From contig JBFJVZ010000078.1 of assembly GCA_041623895.1 (NCBI GenBank), positions 1 to 20,967 on the forward strand: DNA of 20,967 nt, given 5' to 3'. Shown in pieces: positions 18,151-20,967 of the stretch. The position numbers and the translations under genes are program-made. Each line of letters opens with the position of its first letter. Within the stretch, counting starts at the first letter, position 1. The notes under the pieces are model-generated. The model saw only the letters and a list, made by a program, of their open reading frames with translations. It made no database searches and was not told the origin of the DNA. The DNA comes from JBFJVZ01 sp041623895. GTDB lineage: Bacteria; Planctomycetota; Planctomycetia; Pirellulales; Pirellulaceae.

Positions 18151-20967
18151 GTGAGTACGAATCATACGACAGCAACCACTTCCCTGGAGTATTCAGCGAG
18201 CCAGTCACACAAAGTGCCTGTTAACATCAACTCGCTGCCGGATGCCGTGGAATTCCGAGTCATCCGGCCGGGCGTGCCGGTCCGCCGCCTGCGATTGACG
18301 GGAAATCGTTACACGTTTGGCAGTGCCGAAGGTTGCTCGATACAGTTGGATGACCAGGGCCTGCGGCCGATGCATGCCGTCTTGATTCGCGACGCGCACC
18401 GGATACTCGTCCGTGCTTACAGTGTGCCTTTGGAAATCAATGGTACCCGCACGACCGAAGCGATCTTGCAAACCGGCGACGTGATGCGGATGGGCATCTA
18501 TCGTTTTGAACTCCTTGCGGCGCCCGGAGACACGCCTGCGCCTGTGGTGCAGCAATCTTTGCTGAACCAGGATTCACACCAGGATCATAAATCTTGGCAA
18601 GAGCAATTACGTCGCGAAGCTTTGCAGTGGCGGTCAAGGCAACCCGATGTTGATGCCCGCGAAAATCGCATTGATCAACGTGAAGCACAGCTTCACGGCC
18701 GAGAATCAGAATTGTGGAATCGGGCCGAACAACTTCGCCAACGTGAAGCGGAGTTAATCTCGCAAGAGTCCACGCTTGCTCACATCCGTGACGACTACGA
18801 CTGCAAAAAACAGGAAGTCTCTCGTTTGCTGGACGAGAATCGAGTTCGCCAACAAGAGATTGACAAACGCGACGAAGAATACCGTGCATTGGAGGCGGAA
18901 TACCGTGAGTATGCGGCGCAAGCCAAGCAACAGTTGGAGCAGTCTCAGCAGCAAGCCCAGACGGCGACTGAGGCTGTGCAAAAAATGCGCGACCAGTTCG
19001 CTGCCCTGAATGAACAACTAGAGGACTTTTCCAGCCAGCAACGTGAACTGGAAGAGGCCCGCAACAAGGCGATCCAGGCTCAAGCCGAAAGCGAAGCGAA
19101 ACAACAACAAGCGGAGACTCGCGCCTCCGAGATCTCAGCCGAATTGGATCTCGTTCGCAAACAGCAACAGGATGATCAGGTCAGGCTAAACGAAAGTACC
19201 CAAGCCGCGGAGAATTTGCGAAAGCAGGTTGAACAGCTGCAACAGCGAATCAACGATGCTGACAGCCAGGCCTCGCAGTTAAGATCGGATTATGAAGGTG
19301 CTTTGGCATCCGTCCGTCAACTGGAATTGCTGGTTGACCAAACCACAACCAAAGGGCAGCAGGATCGTGCTGACTGGGTCGCCGAGACGGAACAACTAAG
19401 AGAGACGGTCGAGCGATTGTCGGTTGATCTGGCAACCGCCAACGGTGAACTGGCTGAACTGCGGCAGGCCAACGAACTGCTGACCCGTCGAATTGCCGAT
19501 GCTGAACAACAACGCGACGAAGCCAAAGCTGAGGCCCGGCCCAGCAGCGAGCTACTCGAGACCTTGCGCGGCGAGTTGAATTCGGCCAACGAGCGGCTGC
19601 AGCAAATGCAATGCGAGCATGAAGTAACCGTCGCGCGTCTGGCCCAACAACGGGAAGACGATCAGCTTGAGGCTCAGCGGCTGTTGGAACAGCAACGCGA
19701 GCACGAAGAAACCATCGCCCGCCTGGCCCAGCAACGCGAAGACGATCAGCTTGAGGCTCAGCGGCTGTTGGAACAACAACGCGAGCACGAAGAAACCATC
19801 GCCCGCCTGGCCCAACAACGGGAAGACGATCAGCTTGAGGCTCAGCGGCTGTTGGAACAGCAACGCGAGACGGATCGCCAACTCGCCCAGCAGCAGCTTG
19901 CCGATGCACTGGCTGAGCGTGATGCAGCTGCAGTCGTCGATCAAGATGACATCGTTTCCGACTCGCCCCAACCGCCCGCTGCAAGTGATTCCGCGGTCGA
20001 TTCAGAGCCCCTGGCTGGTGACCAGTCGCTTGCTGCTGCCGCGGCCCTGGGCACAATCGCGTCGATGATGTCATCCGACGACGCGAATGCAGACAGCGAG
20101 TCCCCGTATGATCCATCCGTAACCGATCAGCCGGTGCAGGACCATGACGAGGGTTGGCCGACTTACCAGTCGGGATCAATCTACCAGTCAGAATCAATCG
20201 AGAGCCAAGATCCGCTGGGCCACGTTGATTCGGAAATCGCAAGTTCCCTTGAATCCGAAGCAGATCGGTTCGACGACTCGGACAGCAGTGATGCCATCGA
20301 AGCAGACACAGCCAACAGAGTCGAAATGCTGCCGCCGCCGTCTGATTGGACTAGTGACGCCGCAGAACTTCTGACGGAATCGGAATCGGTAGTCGCTGAA
20401 GCTGAGCAATCAACAACGGAAGATGAACCCGAGACCACATCCCTTTGGCGGGTCGAGTCCGAGCAGGCGGTTGAGTCTTCCGGACACTTTTCCGCTTGGG
20501 AAAGCGAAGATCAGGCTGTTGATCCACAACGCGAATTCGCTGCACAGGACGGCGATGTGCAATGGCAAGATGAATCGCCAGAGGTCGCCGTCAACGAAAT
20601 GATTGACGACATCGAGCAAAACGTCGGTCAAGTCATCACGGACGCTGATTCAAGCGACGAGGCCTGGAATAGCGTTTCTGAATTGGAAGACGAGACGCAC
20701 CCAGACGCGGCAGAGGACGCGATGGCGGAAGATTCGCTTTCTTCCTGGGAAACCACCGAACCAAGCGAAGACCAGGCCTACGATGCCGGCGCGCCCGCGG
20801 CCGAGTATCACGACGTACCCGTCGCAGATCACGATGAGTACGAGCAAGAGCCGGGGGCCGAGTATGAGCAAGAGCCCGCGTCTGAGTACGAGCAAGAGCC
20901 GGCGGCCGAGTACGAGCAAGAGCCCGCCTCTGAGTACGAGCAAGAGCCCGCCTCTGAGTACGAGCAA
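18151..20967 (+). CDS. FHA-domain, coiled-coil and acidic-tail protein (3'-truncated by window)
   Basis: At least 939 residues, still open at the window end. GTG 18151 has AAGGG ten bases upstream; ATG 18091 is an alternative adding 20 residues. An FHA-like beta sandwich spans about residues 33-115 (YTFGSAEGCSIQLDD, INGT, LQTGDVMRMGIYRFEL). The usual phosphothreonine contacts are mostly missing: the GR motif is G57-S58 and the SxxH motif is R72-P-M-H75; only Asn97-Gly98 is kept. Residues about 150-590 are one long Gln/Glu/Arg/Ala-rich coiled coil, including three tandem 28-residue units at 497-573. The rest is strongly acidic (Ser/Asp/Glu/Trp), ending in an EYEQEPAS octapeptide array from 896. 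No membrane segment or signal peptide. Probably a cytosolic scaffold or structural protein; the function is unknown. Confidence 0.85.
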   Translation, partial: MSTNHTTATTSLEYSASQSHKVPVNINSLPDAVEFRVIRPGVPVRRLRLTGNRYTFGSAEGCSIQLDDQGLRPMHAVLIRDAHRILVRAYSVPLEINGTRTTEAILQTGDVMRMGIYRFELLAAPGDTPAPVVQQSLLNQDSHQDHKSWQEQLRREALQWRSRQPDVDARENRIDQREAQLHGRESELWNRAEQLRQREAELISQESTLAHIRDDYDCKKQEVSRLLDENRVRQQEIDKRDEEYRALEAEYREYAAQAKQQLEQSQQQAQTATEAVQKMRDQFAALNEQLEDFSSQQRELEEARNKAIQAQAESEAKQQQAETRASEISAELDLVRKQQQDDQVRLNESTQAAENLRKQVEQLQQRINDADSQASQLRSDYEGALASVRQLELLVDQTTTKGQQDRADWVAETEQLRETVERLSVDLATANGELAELRQANELLTRRIADAEQQRDEAKAEARPSSELLETLRGELNSANERLQQMQCEHEVTVARLAQQREDDQLEAQRLLEQQREHEETIARLAQQREDDQLEAQRLLEQQREHEETIARLAQQREDDQLEAQRLLEQQRETDRQLAQQQLADALAERDAAAVVDQDDIVSDSPQPPAASDSAVDSEPLAGDQSLAAAAALGTIASMMSSDDANADSESPYDPSVTDQPVQDHDEGWPTYQSGSIYQSESIESQDPLGHVDSEIASSLESEADRFDDSDSSDAIEADTANRVEMLPPPSDWTSDAAELLTESESVVAEAEQSTTEDEPETTSLWRVESEQAVESSGHFSAWESEDQAVDPQREFAAQDGDVQWQDESPEVAVNEMIDDIEQNVGQVITDADSSDEAWNSVSELEDETHPDAAEDAMAEDSLSSWETTEPSEDQAYDAGAPAAEYHDVPVADHDEYEQEPGAEYEQEPASEYEQEPAAEYEQEPASEYEQEPASEYEQ
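19639..19869 (+). repeat. 84-base tandem repeat encoding a 28-residue coiled-coil unit
   Basis: Units at 19639-19722, 19723-19806 and a 63-base partial at 19807-19869. The protein unit begins LAQQREDDQLEAQRLLEQQR and ends EHEETIAR. It is 28 residues, exactly four heptads, so copies can be gained or lost without breaking the coiled coil. The DNA copies are nearly identical, differing at a few third positions, which indicates recent duplication. Confidence 0.9.
20836..20967 (+). repeat. 24-base tandem repeat encoding EYEQEPAS octapeptides
   Basis: Five full units (20836, 20860, 20884, 20908, 20932) and half of a sixth reach the window end. The consensus is EYEQEP followed by GA, AS or AA. It is an in-frame minisatellite in the acidic tail and probably continues beyond the window, so the copy number is unknown. 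Confidence 0.9.

Noticed and set aside
19250..20242. Long antisense open frames opposite the coiled-coil region
   Set aside because: They mirror the repetitive, stop-poor codons of the FHA/coiled-coil gene and give Arg/Ala/Leu-rich repeats with no domain.
20650..20967. Leu/Val/Gly-rich antisense frame resembling a membrane protein
   Set aside because: It is the complement of the EYEQEPAS repeat array; the hydrophobicity is an artefact of the reverse reading.
20836..20967. CRISPR-like array
   Set aside because: Units are contiguous 24-base copies without spacers and in frame with a coding sequence.

Overview
The window looks like chromosomal DNA of a moderately GC-rich Gram-negative bacterium. 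The best guess is a planctomycete of the Pirellulales/Rhodopirellula kind. That is an inference from gene content and protein style: a Pro-rich membrane-anchored thioredoxin-like protein, an Lpg1974-like outer membrane protein, LamG-like secreted proteins, FHA/coiled-coil giants, weak Shine-Dalgarno sites and short operons. No marker gene settles it. No rRNA, tRNA, IS element, phage gene or CRISPR array was seen.

Layout: (1) 1-1881, the 3' part of a PAS-HisKA-HATPase-REC-REC hybrid histidine kinase, cut by the window edge. (2) 2201-4918, a P2-type cation-transporting ATPase with altered M5/M6 ion-site residues. (3) 5010-6848, minus strand, a membrane-anchored thioredoxin-like protein whose reading frame is interrupted once, by an in-frame TGA. 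The frame is otherwise open and protein-like on both sides, and a hairpin follows the TGA directly. This is the most interesting locus: it reads as a candidate selenoprotein. (4) 7112-9141, three small genes: a secreted LamG-like protein, a SpoIIAA/STAS-like protein and an unrecognised cytosolic protein. (5) 9142-9902, a gene-poor stretch leading to an outer-membrane beta-barrel gene (9903-10877). (6) 11047-12685, minus strand, a PilT-like ATPase and an HesB/IscA-type Fe-S assembly protein. (7) 12996-15416, a GlpG-type rhomboid protease and a MATE exporter in a tight two-gene operon. (8) 15645-17515, minus strand, an HtrA-like periplasmic protease and a DksA/TraR-type zinc-finger regulator. 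(9) 18151-20967, the 5' part of a long FHA/coiled-coil/acidic protein with two kinds of in-frame tandem repeat, running off the right edge.

Several convergent gene pairs are separated by strong inverted repeats that probably act as terminators (4941-4984, 10960-10985, 15599-15624). The element at 10960-10985 has an 11-bp perfect stem closed by a UNCG tetraloop and may belong to a dispersed palindrome family.

Functionally the window is mostly envelope and stress biology: cation pumping, drug export, membrane and periplasmic proteolysis, redox, an outer membrane porin, signal transduction and a transcription modulator. There is no obvious single pathway. Short transcription units on alternating strands suggest ordinary core/accessory chromosome rather than an island.
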